From: Desulfobulbaceae bacterium
GTDB lineage: Bacteria > Desulfobacterota > Desulfobulbia > Desulfobulbales > Desulfocapsaceae
Direction: 5' to 3'
Length of the DNA stretch: 57,240 nt
Assembly: GCA_003249645.1 (NCBI GenBank)
Contig: QKIH01000047.1
Coordinates: 1 to 57,240, forward strand
Position numbers and translations under genes: made by a program. Positions 16,459-25,286 of this stretch are shown here, one piece after another. The notes beneath the pieces were generated by a model. The model was not told the origin of the DNA, made no database searches, and saw nothing but the letters and a program-made list of their open reading frames with translations. Each line of letters starts with the position of its first letter. Within the stretch, counting starts at the first letter, position 1.

Positions 16459-17964
16459 ATGGAACAAATTGCTTTTGCACCCGCTCCTCAACCCAAAGCC
16501 GCTCAATCCTCGGCTAGTCAGAGCAAGTCGACCTCCGGCAGCTCTCGATCTGACAAGCAGGATTTCAAAACAACTTTTGACAATTCACTCCGCGAACAAA
16601 ACCAGAAACCTGAAGAAGAGATCACTCAGGTAGCAGATAAAAACCAATCTAATCCCCATCAGGACAAGACTCAAGAAGCAGAAGCCGCGACCCCAAATAC
16701 TGAGACGCAGCAAAATTCTGACGTTAATACTGAAGAAGAAGCCCTGGCGGACGAGACTGTAGATGCATCCGATTTTCAAGAGAAGGAACTTCCACCCGGT
16801 CTGTCAGCATTGATGGAGAAATATGATTTATCTCTTTCTTCAACTTCAGATACTTCTGACACCGGAACAGATACAAACGGTTTAGGTTCTCAATTTGCCA
16901 GAATCCCACGACAGCTCCTTGAAACACTGATCAACCAGAATTCACAGAAGGCTCAGAACGGACAAACTGAAGAATCAGCGAAATCGGCTCCGCAACAGCA
17001 GGTTAGTTCAGTTATTGCCAATCAGGATGAAAAAATAATGGCAATGGCAAGACAGTTAGATGCAATTATTAACGGCTACCAGGAAAAGGGTACAGCATCA
17101 ATCACCATTGAGCGTGTTGCCGATCAAACTGCAGTGTCTGTCACTCCTGCAGTAAAGCCTGCCATTGCCATAGTCGATGAGATGACTACTCAAGCCGCCG
17201 TTAATGCAGGCAGTATACAGGGAAACACGGAAACAGATTCAGCAAAGTCCCTGTCAAGAGTTGCCCAGATGAGACTTGATGCAACTGATCATCAAGGTCT
17301 CGGCGAAACCATGCGAGTCGCCGTCCAGTCGAAACAGGAACAATCAACCCAGCAGAATTCAGGGGAAAACAGCCAGGCTATGCAGTCACAAAGTTCTTCC
17401 AGCCTTGTTCAGACAAACACTGTTTCGTCAGACCAGAATATCAATTTTGCTCAGACCTTAAATTTACAGAGCACTGATGCAGCACAAGCGACGGCAACTG
17501 CTAAGACGGCAACGCCGTTTGTTCACCAGCAGGTTAATGAACAAGAAGTTATGCAGCAGGTTATTCAGCGTTTCAGTGTCAATCCAAGATTACAGACCTC
17601 TAAAATCTCCATGCAGCTTAACCCTGCAGAGCTAGGTGAAATCAAACTTGATGTCCTTGTCAAAGGCGACAGCATTAAAGCATCTATAGTCGCCCAGAAC
17701 CAAAAGGTTCAGGATATTATTGAAAAGAACATGACAAAATTAAGAACAATCCTCGAAGAACAGGGATTCACAATCGATGAAATCGTAGTGTCCTCCACTA
17801 ACGAAGACGGAAGTTCGTTTAACCTTTTTCAGGAAAGTTTTTTCCAGCAGGATCAACATCAGCAACAGACAAACAACTCTTCTTCTGTTGATTTCGAGAT
17901 ACCAATTGATGAGTTTCTTGCTGAAACAGCATCTGCCGAGTCAGGTGTTAACGTTAAAGTTTAA
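16459..17964 (+). CDS. fliK: Flagellar hook-length control protein FliK
   Basis: A 501-residue FliK. The first 380 residues are Gln/Ser/Thr-rich and low in complexity, the secreted ruler part. The C-terminal switch domain carries ISMQLNPAELGEIKLDVLV and IIEKNMTKLRTILEEQGF, the Flg_hook signature that contacts FlhB and flips export from hook to filament proteins. A Gln-rich tail (QQDQHQQQTNN) follows. Neighbours are motE and flgD, as usual. Confidence 0.9.
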   Translation: MEQIAFAPAPQPKAAQSSASQSKSTSGSSRSDKQDFKTTFDNSLREQNQKPEEEITQVADKNQSNPHQDKTQEAEAATPNTETQQNSDVNTEEEALADETVDASDFQEKELPPGLSALMEKYDLSLSSTSDTSDTGTDTNGLGSQFARIPRQLLETLINQNSQKAQNGQTEESAKSAPQQQVSSVIANQDEKIMAMARQLDAIINGYQEKGTASITIERVADQTAVSVTPAVKPAIAIVDEMTTQAAVNAGSIQGNTETDSAKSLSRVAQMRLDATDHQGLGETMRVAVQSKQEQSTQQNSGENSQAMQSQSSSSLVQTNTVSSDQNINFAQTLNLQSTDAAQATATAKTATPFVHQQVNEQEVMQQVIQRFSVNPRLQTSKISMQLNPAELGEIKLDVLVKGDSIKASIVAQNQKVQDIIEKNMTKLRTILEEQGFTIDEIVVSSTNEDGSSFNLFQESFFQQDQHQQQTNNSSSVDFEIPIDEFLAETASAESGVNVKV

Positions 17965-17975
17965 GGTATAAAAAT

Positions 17976-18788
17976 ATGAGTACTATAGATTCTATCAGTC
18001 AGGCTAGCACAACCTCGAGTTCGTCAACAAGCATAGCGACTGCAAGTGATGTTGCTCTTGGCAAACAGGACTTTCTCACCCTGCTGGTTGCACAGCTGCA
18101 GAATCAGGACCCTCTTAACCCGGACGACCCGACAGAGTTTACTGCGCAACTTGCTCAATTCAGCAGTCTTGAACAGCTCTTTAACCTGAATGACACCATG
18201 GAAAGTGTTGCGACCTCGATTGCAAACTCTGACAAAATGAGTGCCCTGCAGACTATCGGTAAAGAAGTAGCCTATGAAACCAGTTCTTTTGAATACAATG
18301 GCAAGGATGTTGAAATCGGCTACAATCTTGACGGGACAGCATCTGATGTCACCATCTATCTGCAGTTAAACGGGTCGACGATAAAAACATTCAATGCCAC
18401 TGATTTATCTGAAGGAACCCACTACTTCACTTTCGACGGGACAGCAAACTCAGGGGTTGTTGCTCCTTATGGTGATTATAAGATTGTTATTAAGGCTACA
18501 GCTGCTGCAGGAACGACTGTAGGCGCAACAACCCTCGTCAAATCTGAAGTGACCGGCGTTGATCTTGACGGAAGCGATGGTGGTACGCTTGAGACATACG
18601 CCGGATCGGTTAGTTTTAACTCAATCATCGGGGTATACGATAAAAGCTCTTCTTCGTCATCTTCTTCATCAACAGCTCAAAGCTCAGATGATGAAACCGA
18701 TACCAGTGACGATGAAAGTCTTGTTGAAGAAATTATAGCAGATGCAGCCGATGATGCTGTTGACGCAGCAATAGAAGAAGCCATATAG
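17976..18788 (+). CDS. flgD: Hook-capping scaffold FlgD with long acidic C-terminal tail
   Basis: A 270-residue FlgD. The N-terminal assembly motif GKQDFLTLLVAQLQNQDPLN and FTAQLAQFSSLEQ are diagnostic. The Ig-like/tudor capping domain follows (VEIGYNLDG to GVYDKSS). Residues about 222-270 form an unusual tail: a run of Ser, then DDETDTSDDESLVEE and an Ala/Asp/Glu helix, absent from enteric FlgD, which is about 230 residues. FlgD caps the growing hook and is removed on completion. flgE follows after 16 bases. Confidence 0.93.
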   Translation: MSTIDSISQASTTSSSSTSIATASDVALGKQDFLTLLVAQLQNQDPLNPDDPTEFTAQLAQFSSLEQLFNLNDTMESVATSIANSDKMSALQTIGKEVAYETSSFEYNGKDVEIGYNLDGTASDVTIYLQLNGSTIKTFNATDLSEGTHYFTFDGTANSGVVAPYGDYKIVIKATAAAGTTVGATTLVKSEVTGVDLDGSDGGTLETYAGSVSFNSIIGVYDKSSSSSSSSSTAQSSDDETDTSDDESLVEEIIADAADDAVDAAIEEAI

Positions 18789-18804
18789 GTACTAGGAGGA
18801 AATC

Positions 18805-20058
18805 ATGGGTATTTCAAGTGCACTTTATAGCGGTGTCAGCGGGTTAAACACCAACGCAGCTGCTCTTACAGTAATCGGTAACAACCTTGCAAACACAAAC
18901 ACTGCTGGCTTTAAAGGATCACGGACAGTCTTTTCTGATCTTTTATCAAGCAGAGTTCGCGGTTCCGGCGGTACCTCCCAGGTAGGCCGTGGTGTCAACT
19001 TAAGTACGGTTGATAATATTTTCAGCCAGGGCACATTCGAGTCTACTGAATCCAATCTCGATGTAGCGATTGAAGGCGACAGCTTTTTCATGCTGAGAGA
19101 AGACGGCGCAGATGACATCTATTATTCCAGAGCAGGCGCCTTTCGCTTTGATGAGAACGGTTATCTCGTCAATCCTGAAGGATTCAGAGTTCAGGGCAGA
19201 CAATATGATGCAGCAACAGGGGAATTGATTCCCGGTGACCCGGCAGATATTCAAGTTGTTGATGAAGGATTGATACAGGCAAATGCCACAGCTAATATCA
19301 CGCTCAATACCAACCTTGATGCAAGCGGAGATATTATTACAGCAGCCTTTGACCTCACCGATACCAATACGTACAACTACTCGACATCAACGCAGGTTTT
19401 TGACTCCCTAGGTAATTCCCACCTTGTTACTACCTACTTTGTCAAAACTGCTGATAATACATGGGACTACCACGTTTCATACGACCAGAATGACGGCAAC
19501 GGCGAGACAGAAGATGCAGCCGCAACCGGGACTATCGTCTTTGATACCGATGGTACCATTGCTGCACCCCAGGTTCAGAATGTTGTTATCCCCAGCTGGA
19601 ACAATGGTTCAACGGATAATCAATCTATTGATATCACCATTGACACAACGCAGTTTGACAGCGATTCCAACGTAATTTCTCAAAATCAGGATGGTTATGC
19701 CGCGGGAAATCTTACAGGTGTCGCCATAAACGCTGACGGAGCTGTTGTCGCATCCTATTCAAATGGTGAACAGATATTTGTTGCTCACATTACTCTTGCC
19801 AAATTCATCAACCCTAATGGATTGGTCCAAACCGGTAACAACCTGTTCAGTGCCACCACAGAGTCAGGTGCTGCCAGGATAGGCCTGCCCGGACCTGAAC
19901 TTGGCAATATCTTTACCAACTCCCTTGAACAATCCAACGTCGACATGGGTAAAGAGTTTGTTACAATGATTCAAACCCAACGCGGATTCCAGGCAAACTC
20001 AAAAATTATCACCACCATTGATGAGCTTCTTGGTGAGGTCATTAATCTGAAACGATAA
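18805..20058 (+). CDS. flgE: Flagellar hook protein FlgE
   Basis: A 417-residue hook subunit. The N-terminus holds VIGNNLANTNTAGFKGSR and the C-terminus SNVDMGKEFVTMIQTQRGFQ, the terminal helices of hook and rod proteins; the central D1/D2 domains are of ordinary length. The hook is the universal joint between rod and filament. A strong GGAGG precedes the ATG. It ends its operon: a rho-independent terminator follows at 20083. Confidence 0.97.
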   Translation: MGISSALYSGVSGLNTNAAALTVIGNNLANTNTAGFKGSRTVFSDLLSSRVRGSGGTSQVGRGVNLSTVDNIFSQGTFESTESNLDVAIEGDSFFMLREDGADDIYYSRAGAFRFDENGYLVNPEGFRVQGRQYDAATGELIPGDPADIQVVDEGLIQANATANITLNTNLDASGDIITAAFDLTDTNTYNYSTSTQVFDSLGNSHLVTTYFVKTADNTWDYHVSYDQNDGNGETEDAAATGTIVFDTDGTIAAPQVQNVVIPSWNNGSTDNQSIDITIDTTQFDSDSNVISQNQDGYAAGNLTGVAINADGAVVASYSNGEQIFVAHITLAKFINPNGLVQTGNNLFSATTESGAARIGLPGPELGNIFTNSLEQSNVDMGKEFVTMIQTQRGFQANSKIITTIDELLGEVINLKR

Positions 20059-20082
20059 TGCCATATTTTTGACATTTTTTTC

Positions 20083-20119
20083 AAGGGGAGAGGTTATATT
20101 CATTACCTCTCCCCTTTTC
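20083..20119 (+). terminator. Rho-independent terminator after flgE
   Basis: A perfect 12-bp stem, AAGGGGAGAGGT (20083-20094) with ACCTCTCCCCTT (20105-20116), a 10-base loop, then TTCTTTTCC. It closes the 6876-20058 operon. The next 194 bases to motA hold no gene and no promoter that I could recognise with confidence. Confidence 0.9.
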
Positions 20120-20313
20120 TTTTCCCTTCTTTTCCTTTCTATCTCCCACAATCTCCTGTTATCTAATAAAAAAATAATCAGGAATGCTATTTGCAATCTT
20201 GAGTTTTGAAATTCTAGAGTCTATTATTAGGAAGAGGAGCCCTGCTCTTCAACCCAATTAGTGCTGGACAGGAAGAATTTCATATTAATCAATGTTTTCA
20301 GGAGGGTTGTTTC

Positions 20314-21078
20314 TTGGATTTATCAACCATTATCGGCGTAGCTGTAGCTTTTGGTCTGATGTTGATGGCCATACTGCAAGGCGGACCGCTTTCAATTTTT
20401 ATCAATATCCCTTCTGTTTTAATTGTTTTTGGCGGAACTGCCGGTGTAACTCTAGTTCATTATCCATTTGCTGATGTAATGGGTGCCATCAATGTTGCCA
20501 AGAAAACCATTCTATACAAAGAGACATCGATCAATGCAATGATCGAGCAACTAATGGAATTTGCTAATAAAGCCAGGAAAGAAGGGATTCTTGCCCTCCA
20601 GGGTGCCATGGAAGATGTGGAGGATGAGTTCCTCGTTAAAGCCATGCAGATGGCAGTTGACGGCCAGGAACCGGAAACCCTCAGGTCCATGCTCTCCACT
20701 GAAATCGAATATATCTCCCAGCGTCACGAAAAGGGGGCTACGATCTTTGTATCTATCGCCACATACGCTCCGGCCATGGGTATGGTTGGTACCCTTATCG
20801 GTCTTGTGCAGATGCTTCAAACCATGAACGATCCGAGCTCCATCGGTCCCGCCATGGCTGTTGCTCTTTTGACCACATTCTATGGTGCGGTTATTGCCAA
20901 CGTGTTCTGCAGTCCCATGGCCGGAAAACTGCAGACCCGTTCACAAACAGAGGTTCTCCTGAAGACTCTGATCATAGAAGGCATGCAATCCATCCTTTCT
21001 GGTGAAAACCCAAGAATAATGGAACAGAAACTGCATGCCTTTATTGCACCTAAGCTTCGTAAATCGACCTTCAAGTAG
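20314..21078 (+). CDS. motA: Flagellar stator protein MotA (PomA-like)
   Basis: A 254-residue MotA/TolQ/ExbB-family protein with four membrane helices. The start MDLSTIIGVAVAFGLML and the GGTAGVTLV segment look like PomA, the sodium-type stator; the TM3-TM4 region has YAPAMGMVGTLIGLV and AVALLTTFYGAVIANV. The cytoplasmic loop carries the charged residues that face FliG. The start is TTG, fixed by GGAGGG seven bases upstream. It forms a 5:2 channel with MotB. Sodium versus proton coupling is an inference from resemblance only. Confidence 0.93.
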   Translation: MDLSTIIGVAVAFGLMLMAILQGGPLSIFINIPSVLIVFGGTAGVTLVHYPFADVMGAINVAKKTILYKETSINAMIEQLMEFANKARKEGILALQGAMEDVEDEFLVKAMQMAVDGQEPETLRSMLSTEIEYISQRHEKGATIFVSIATYAPAMGMVGTLIGLVQMLQTMNDPSSIGPAMAVALLTTFYGAVIANVFCSPMAGKLQTRSQTEVLLKTLIIEGMQSILSGENPRIMEQKLHAFIAPKLRKSTFK

Positions 21079-21086
21079 GATTTGAT

Positions 21087-21869
21087 ATGGCTGAAGAAGA
21101 AGAACAAAAAGAAGAATGTAAAGAGATAAAATGTAAAAAATGCGAACCTGGCGCCCCTGCCTGGATGGTAACCTATTCCGACCTGGTTACCCTGTTGCTG
21201 ACATTCTTCGTATTACTGCTCTCCATGGCAAATATGGATCCGGTCAGATTTACTGCAGCCTCAAGTTCCCTGAAGGATGCTTTCGGCCTGCATAAGACCT
21301 CTGCTCACATTGAATTCAGCATACCTATCCTGCCGCCTGTTCCTGAGACAAAATTCACCCCGGTGCAGCAGCAGCTGACGGTTAAACTTTTTGAAAGGAT
21401 CAAGTCTGATCTCGACAAGCTTAAAATGAGCGAGGCCGTTGAGGCTATCATGAAAGACAGCGACACTATACTGCTGCGGGTCAAGGATTCCATTCTATTT
21501 AAACCCGGTCAATCCATGATTACTCCTATTGCCTACTCCAGTCTTCGCAATATCAGCAATATAGTACGTCCACTTCCCATGAATATGAGAATTGAAGGAC
21601 ACACAGATAATACCCCCATCTCAAATCTTGCTATAGATAACTGGAACCTGAGTATGGATCGTGCAACATCTGTATTGCGCTTTTTCACTAAAAGTGACCT
21701 GCTCCCGCTCGACAGGATGGCCGCAGTCGGTTACGGCCCGGACAGGCCTATTGCCGACAACGAGACTCCGGAAGGAAGGGCCCAGAACAGAAGAGTTGAT
21801 TTCCTTCTCCGGCTCAACACCTCAAAAGACAATACAGCACAGGGATCTCCCGGCCGCATGCCGTTATAA
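21087..21869 (+). CDS. motB: Flagellar stator protein MotB (PomB-like) with N-terminal Cys triad
   Basis: A 260-residue stator protein: a short acidic cytoplasmic N-terminus with three cysteines (C11, C16, C19 in CKEIKCKKCEPG), one membrane helix with the ion-binding Asp in MVTYSDLVTLLLTFF, a plug region, and a C-terminal OmpA-like peptidoglycan-binding domain (IEGHTDNTPI, then AVGYGPDRPIADN and GRAQNRRVDF). It anchors the stator to the wall. The Cys cluster could bind metal, which cannot be judged from sequence alone. Eight bases separate it from motA. Confidence 0.94.
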   Translation: MAEEEEQKEECKEIKCKKCEPGAPAWMVTYSDLVTLLLTFFVLLLSMANMDPVRFTAASSSLKDAFGLHKTSAHIEFSIPILPPVPETKFTPVQQQLTVKLFERIKSDLDKLKMSEAVEAIMKDSDTILLRVKDSILFKPGQSMITPIAYSSLRNISNIVRPLPMNMRIEGHTDNTPISNLAIDNWNLSMDRATSVLRFFTKSDLLPLDRMAAVGYGPDRPIADNETPEGRAQNRRVDFLLRLNTSKDNTAQGSPGRMPL

Positions 21870-21895
21870 CTGAAATACAATAAAGGATTTAAATT

Positions 21896-22411
21896 ATGGC
21901 AGAAGATAAAGAAAAAGGTGACGGAAAAAAAGGCAGTGGGAGCAAAAAAAAGCTCATTATTATTATCATCGCAGCTGCCCTGCTCCTCCTTCTTATAGCA
22001 GGAGGGATTGGCGGTTTTCTTTTTCTGAAAAATAAGAAGGAAGCAGAAGAAGCAAAAAAAGATCCCGGTGATCAGGTCCCTGTTCCGGTGATCAATCAAA
22101 CCGCAGAAATCGGGCCGATGGTCGACATCACCGAATTTATTGTCAACATTATCAGTGAAGATAATACACATTATGTGAAAGCCTCGCTTACTCTCGAGCT
22201 GGATTCTGAGTTTGCAAAAGAAGAGGCAGATAAAAGAATGCCGCAAATCCGCGATGCCATTCTTCTGCTGGTGGGCAACAAAACGTATGAAGAACTCCAT
22301 GATTTACAGGGGAAACGACAACTGAAGGCTGAATTACTGAGCAAAATAAACTCATTTCTTCAGTCTGGAAAAGTAAAATCAATCTATTTTACAGATTTTG
22401 TAGTTCAGTAA
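21896..22411 (+). CDS. fliL: Flagellar basal body-associated protein FliL
   Basis: A 171-residue FliL: a short Lys/Gly-rich cytoplasmic N-terminus, a single membrane helix (LIIIIIAAALLLLLIAGGIG), and a periplasmic stomatin-like domain with VKASLTLELD and the DAILLLVGNKTYEEL motif. FliL forms a ring around the stator and aids its activation. It lies between motB and fliM, the standard place. Confidence 0.92.
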   Translation: MAEDKEKGDGKKGSGSKKKLIIIIIAAALLLLLIAGGIGGFLFLKNKKEAEEAKKDPGDQVPVPVINQTAEIGPMVDITEFIVNIISEDNTHYVKASLTLELDSEFAKEEADKRMPQIRDAILLLVGNKTYEELHDLQGKRQLKAELLSKINSFLQSGKVKSIYFTDFVVQ

Positions 22412-22429
22412 TCTGGACCGGGGATCGAA

Positions 22430-23416
22430 TTGGAACCGATTTTATCAAAACAGGAAATTGACGACCTTCTCTCTGCCATCAGAAACGGTCGTGTGTCAAC
22501 GGATATAGAAGACGACGGCGTCGTCAGTAATTACACCATTGATTACACTAACATAGACCTGTTTAAAATGAGCAAGAGGCAGACGGCTGAGCAGCGTGTG
22601 CCGAACTTCGACATTATTCTCGATGCCTACGCCCAGAATTATGCAATTTCTTTAACCAATCTTCTACAGCGTACCTTTGCTATCACCAGGAATTCCATAG
22701 AGTTCTCTCCTTTCCAGGAATTTTTGCTGAGTAAAGATGATCTGGGTTCCATAGGTGTATTGAATTTCTCAAACTTAAAGACCGGAGCACTGGTTATTTT
22801 TGATCCTTCGTTGAGTTTTTCTCTAATCGAGATCATGCTGGGCGCCAGTATCGAACTCGACAGCCTTAAACTCAGCAGAAAACTGACTACCATTGAGCTG
22901 AATGTAATTAAATATGTCATGTCGCAGTGTTGTGGAGATCTTGACAGAGCATTCAAGCCTATAATTAATCAGGAAACGACTCTGCTCAAGGTTGAAAACA
23001 ACCAGCGCCTTGTTTCTATTACAGAACCAGAGTCTGAAGTACTTATCGGCTATTTTACCGTTACCGTAGGCGAAACAAGCGGTGAAATGATAATGGCTTT
23101 TCCGTTATCCACCCTCGAACCTGTCAGAGAACCGCTCAAAGATCTGCTTTCAGTCAAAACGTCCGCTCAAAATCTCTGGCATGATACTCTTCAACGTGAA
23201 GCATGTGAAATTTACACACAAATCATTGCTCAGTCGGGAGTCATCAATTTGACAGTTGGCGATGTTGCCAGACTGCAGCCTGGAGATATCATTGATCTTG
23301 ATTATGATCCGAACAGTCCACTGCGAGTTCTGGTAGAAGGTCAATTAAAATTTTTTGCAGAACCCGGCACCCATAACGGGAAAAAGGCAATTGCTCTCAC
23401 CGGAGTCTACAGTTAA
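22430..23416 (+). CDS. fliM: Flagellar motor switch protein FliM
   Basis: A 328-residue C-ring protein. The N-terminal CheY-P-binding peptide is ILSKQEIDDLLSAI, followed by the CheC-like middle domain and a SpoA-like C-terminal domain that pairs with FliN (VGDVARLQPGDIIDLD). The start is TTG, with GGGGAT eight bases upstream. FliM is the likely docking site for the CheY at 6216-6587. It is adjacent to fliN. Confidence 0.96.
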   Translation: MEPILSKQEIDDLLSAIRNGRVSTDIEDDGVVSNYTIDYTNIDLFKMSKRQTAEQRVPNFDIILDAYAQNYAISLTNLLQRTFAITRNSIEFSPFQEFLLSKDDLGSIGVLNFSNLKTGALVIFDPSLSFSLIEIMLGASIELDSLKLSRKLTTIELNVIKYVMSQCCGDLDRAFKPIINQETTLLKVENNQRLVSITEPESEVLIGYFTVTVGETSGEMIMAFPLSTLEPVREPLKDLLSVKTSAQNLWHDTLQREACEIYTQIIAQSGVINLTVGDVARLQPGDIIDLDYDPNSPLRVLVEGQLKFFAEPGTHNGKKAIALTGVYS

Positions 23417-23426
23417 GGAGTAATAC

Positions 23427-23813
23427 ATGGACAGCAATGAATTACAAAACAACAGCAGGCCAAAACCTGAGGAAATCAAAGAGCTTCTTGAAGAAGATCA
23501 GCCTGTTTCCCGTTCACCCAAAAAATCTGGAGCAGGTGAATCCGGCGGAAGCAGGAATCTTAATTTCCTCTACGATGTTCCTCTGCAGATTTCCGTCGAA
23601 GTCGGCAGAGCCAATATCCTGCTTAAAGATCTGCTGAAGATGGGAGAGGGATATGTTATCGAGCTGAACAAACCGGCCGGAGAACCTCTTGACCTCTATG
23701 TTAACTCACGACTGATCGCAAAAGGCGAGGCTGTAATGGTCGGAGATAAATTCGGCATCCGACTTATTGATGTTGTCAGTGCAGCAGACAGGGTCGAAAA
23801 TCTCGGTAAATAA
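23427..23813 (+). CDS. fliN: Flagellar motor switch protein FliN
   Basis: A 128-residue FliN with a charged, flexible N-terminus (1-45) and a C-terminal SpoA domain: VPLQISVEVGRANILLKDLL and LDLYVNSRLIAKGEAVMVGD. It builds the lower C-ring with FliM and binds FliH to bring export cargo. GGAG lies before the ATG. The position between fliM and fliO is canonical. Confidence 0.96.
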   Translation: MDSNELQNNSRPKPEEIKELLEEDQPVSRSPKKSGAGESGGSRNLNFLYDVPLQISVEVGRANILLKDLLKMGEGYVIELNKPAGEPLDLYVNSRLIAKGEAVMVGDKFGIRLIDVVSAADRVENLGK

Positions 23814-23818
23814 AACAG

Positions 23819-24241
23819 ATGAATAGGCTCTTTCGGATAATGCGGTATATTATTTTCATCATTGTTTTATCATTATTCTCATCAGCTTATTGTGCTTCAA
23901 CTGCTCCAGTCGCCTATGACAGCTCCATTTTCATGGCCAGCTTAAGGGTTTTATGGGGTTTGCTTATCGTTCTTGGCATCATTTTTGCTGTATATACACT
24001 AGCCCGCAAAAAGCTTTCTTTTCTGCCGGGCAGTAATGAATCAGCAAACATCAGGATTATCGAAACCAAACATCTTATGCCAAAGAAAAGCTTACACCTC
24101 ATACAAGTAAGAGACAAAGAGTACCTGATTGGTGTCACAGATCAGAGTATCACCCTTCTCTCTTCAGAACCCGACCGAAAGGACTTCCGGAATATTCTGG
24201 ATGAGGCTGTCACAGGAGCTGAGGAGCATGCAAAACAATAA
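23819..24241 (+). CDS. fliO: Flagellar export scaffold FliO
   Basis: A 140-residue small membrane protein: an N-terminal signal-like segment, a membrane helix (VLWGLLIVLGIIFAVYTLA) and a cytoplasmic beta-domain with IIETKHLMPKKSLHLIQVRD and the LIGVTDQSITLL motif typical of FliO. It assists assembly of the FliP pentamer and is poorly conserved. The last 14 bases overlap fliP, suggesting coupled translation. Confidence 0.88.
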   Translation: MNRLFRIMRYIIFIIVLSLFSSAYCASTAPVAYDSSIFMASLRVLWGLLIVLGIIFAVYTLARKKLSFLPGSNESANIRIIETKHLMPKKSLHLIQVRDKEYLIGVTDQSITLLSSEPDRKDFRNILDEAVTGAEEHAKQ

Positions 24242-24992
24242 CACCAGACGATTTACACTTCTTTTTTCGCTTCTTATCCTTGCAGGCCTGTTTTTCCCTG
24301 TTCTAGCTTCAGCGATTTCCCTGCCAACCATTTCCGTCGGTATGCAGGAAGCCGAAACACCGCAGCAGGTGTCAACTGCGTTGCAGATCATCTTTCTGCT
24401 GACGATTATATCGGTTGCCCCTTCTATTCTGCTGATGATGACATGCTTTACACGTATCATCATCGTGTTTGGTTTTGTCCGAATGGCCATGAGCACACAG
24501 TCAATGCCACCTACCCAGGTTCTCATGGGGTTAGCCCTGTTTTTGACTTTTTATGTCATGTCTCCGACTATTAACGAAATCAATGACAAAGCCCTCCAGC
24601 CTTACCTGAAAGAAGAGATTACCCAGCAGGTTGCCTTTGAGCGCGCGATAGTGCCAATGCGTGCATTCATGTTCAGCCAGGTAAACGAAGAAGAATTGGC
24701 ACTGCTTTCTGAACTCACCATCAAGGACCAGCCTGTAAATCGTGACGAAGTTCCGACCATGACGCTGATTCCGGCATTTGTCATCTCTGAACTCAAACGG
24801 GCATTCGAGATGGGTTTTCTTATATATATTCCATTTCTTGTTATCGATATGATAGTGGCATCAATCCTCATGTCCATGGGTATGATGATGCTGCCGCCGG
24901 TCATTATTTCGATGCCGTTCAAACTGCTGCTGTTTGTTCTGGTTGACGGATGGGGAATGGTTATTGGCTCTGTATTCAAAAGTTTCGGTTAA
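24228..24992 (+). CDS. fliP: Flagellar export gate protein FliP
   Basis: A 254-residue core gate subunit with a cleavable signal peptide, as in most FliP, then four membrane helices. Family motifs LMMTCFTRIIIVFGFVRMA, the FSQVNEEELALL loop and IPFLVIDMIVASILMSMGMM are present. FliP, FliQ and FliR form the helical export pore inside the MS ring. The ATG at 24228 was chosen over a longer frame because GAGGAG lies just upstream and the signal peptide starts there. Confidence 0.95.
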   Translation: MQNNNTRRFTLLFSLLILAGLFFPVLASAISLPTISVGMQEAETPQQVSTALQIIFLLTIISVAPSILLMMTCFTRIIIVFGFVRMAMSTQSMPPTQVLMGLALFLTFYVMSPTINEINDKALQPYLKEEITQQVAFERAIVPMRAFMFSQVNEEELALLSELTIKDQPVNRDEVPTMTLIPAFVISELKRAFEMGFLIYIPFLVIDMIVASILMSMGMMMLPPVIISMPFKLLLFVLVDGWGMVIGSVFKSFG

Positions 24993-25004
24993 TAAGGAGT
25001 TGAC

Positions 25005-25268
25005 ATGAGTCCTGATTTTGCAGTCAACATTTGTCGTAAAGCAGTGCAAACCGCTCTTATGTGTGCAGCCCCGATGCTTCTTGCCGGTATGCTCATCGGT
25101 CTTATTGTCTCTATTTTTCAAGCTGCCACGCAAATTAATGAACAGACCCTGACCTTTATCCCGAAAATCGTTGTCGTTTTTCTGACACTTCTTCTTTTTG
25201 GTCCATGGATCATCCGGGTCATGCTGACCTTCACAATCGGTATTTTTGATGCTGTCGCAGGCGTATAA
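25005..25268 (+). CDS. fliQ: Flagellar export gate protein FliQ
   Basis: An 87-residue protein with two membrane helices and the family motif ATQINEQTLTFIPKI in between. It packs around FliP and FliR in the export pore. TAAGGAG precedes the ATG with good spacing. Length and place are exactly as expected. Confidence 0.96.
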   Translation: MSPDFAVNICRKAVQTALMCAAPMLLAGMLIGLIVSIFQAATQINEQTLTFIPKIVVVFLTLLLFGPWIIRVMLTFTIGIFDAVAGV

Positions 25269-25286
25269 CCCGTTTATGGTGATATT

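Noticed and set aside
20231..20250. GAAGAG/CTCTTC inverted repeat upstream of motA as an operator or terminator
   Set aside because: Only six pairs, no T tract and no second copy; not distinguishable from chance.
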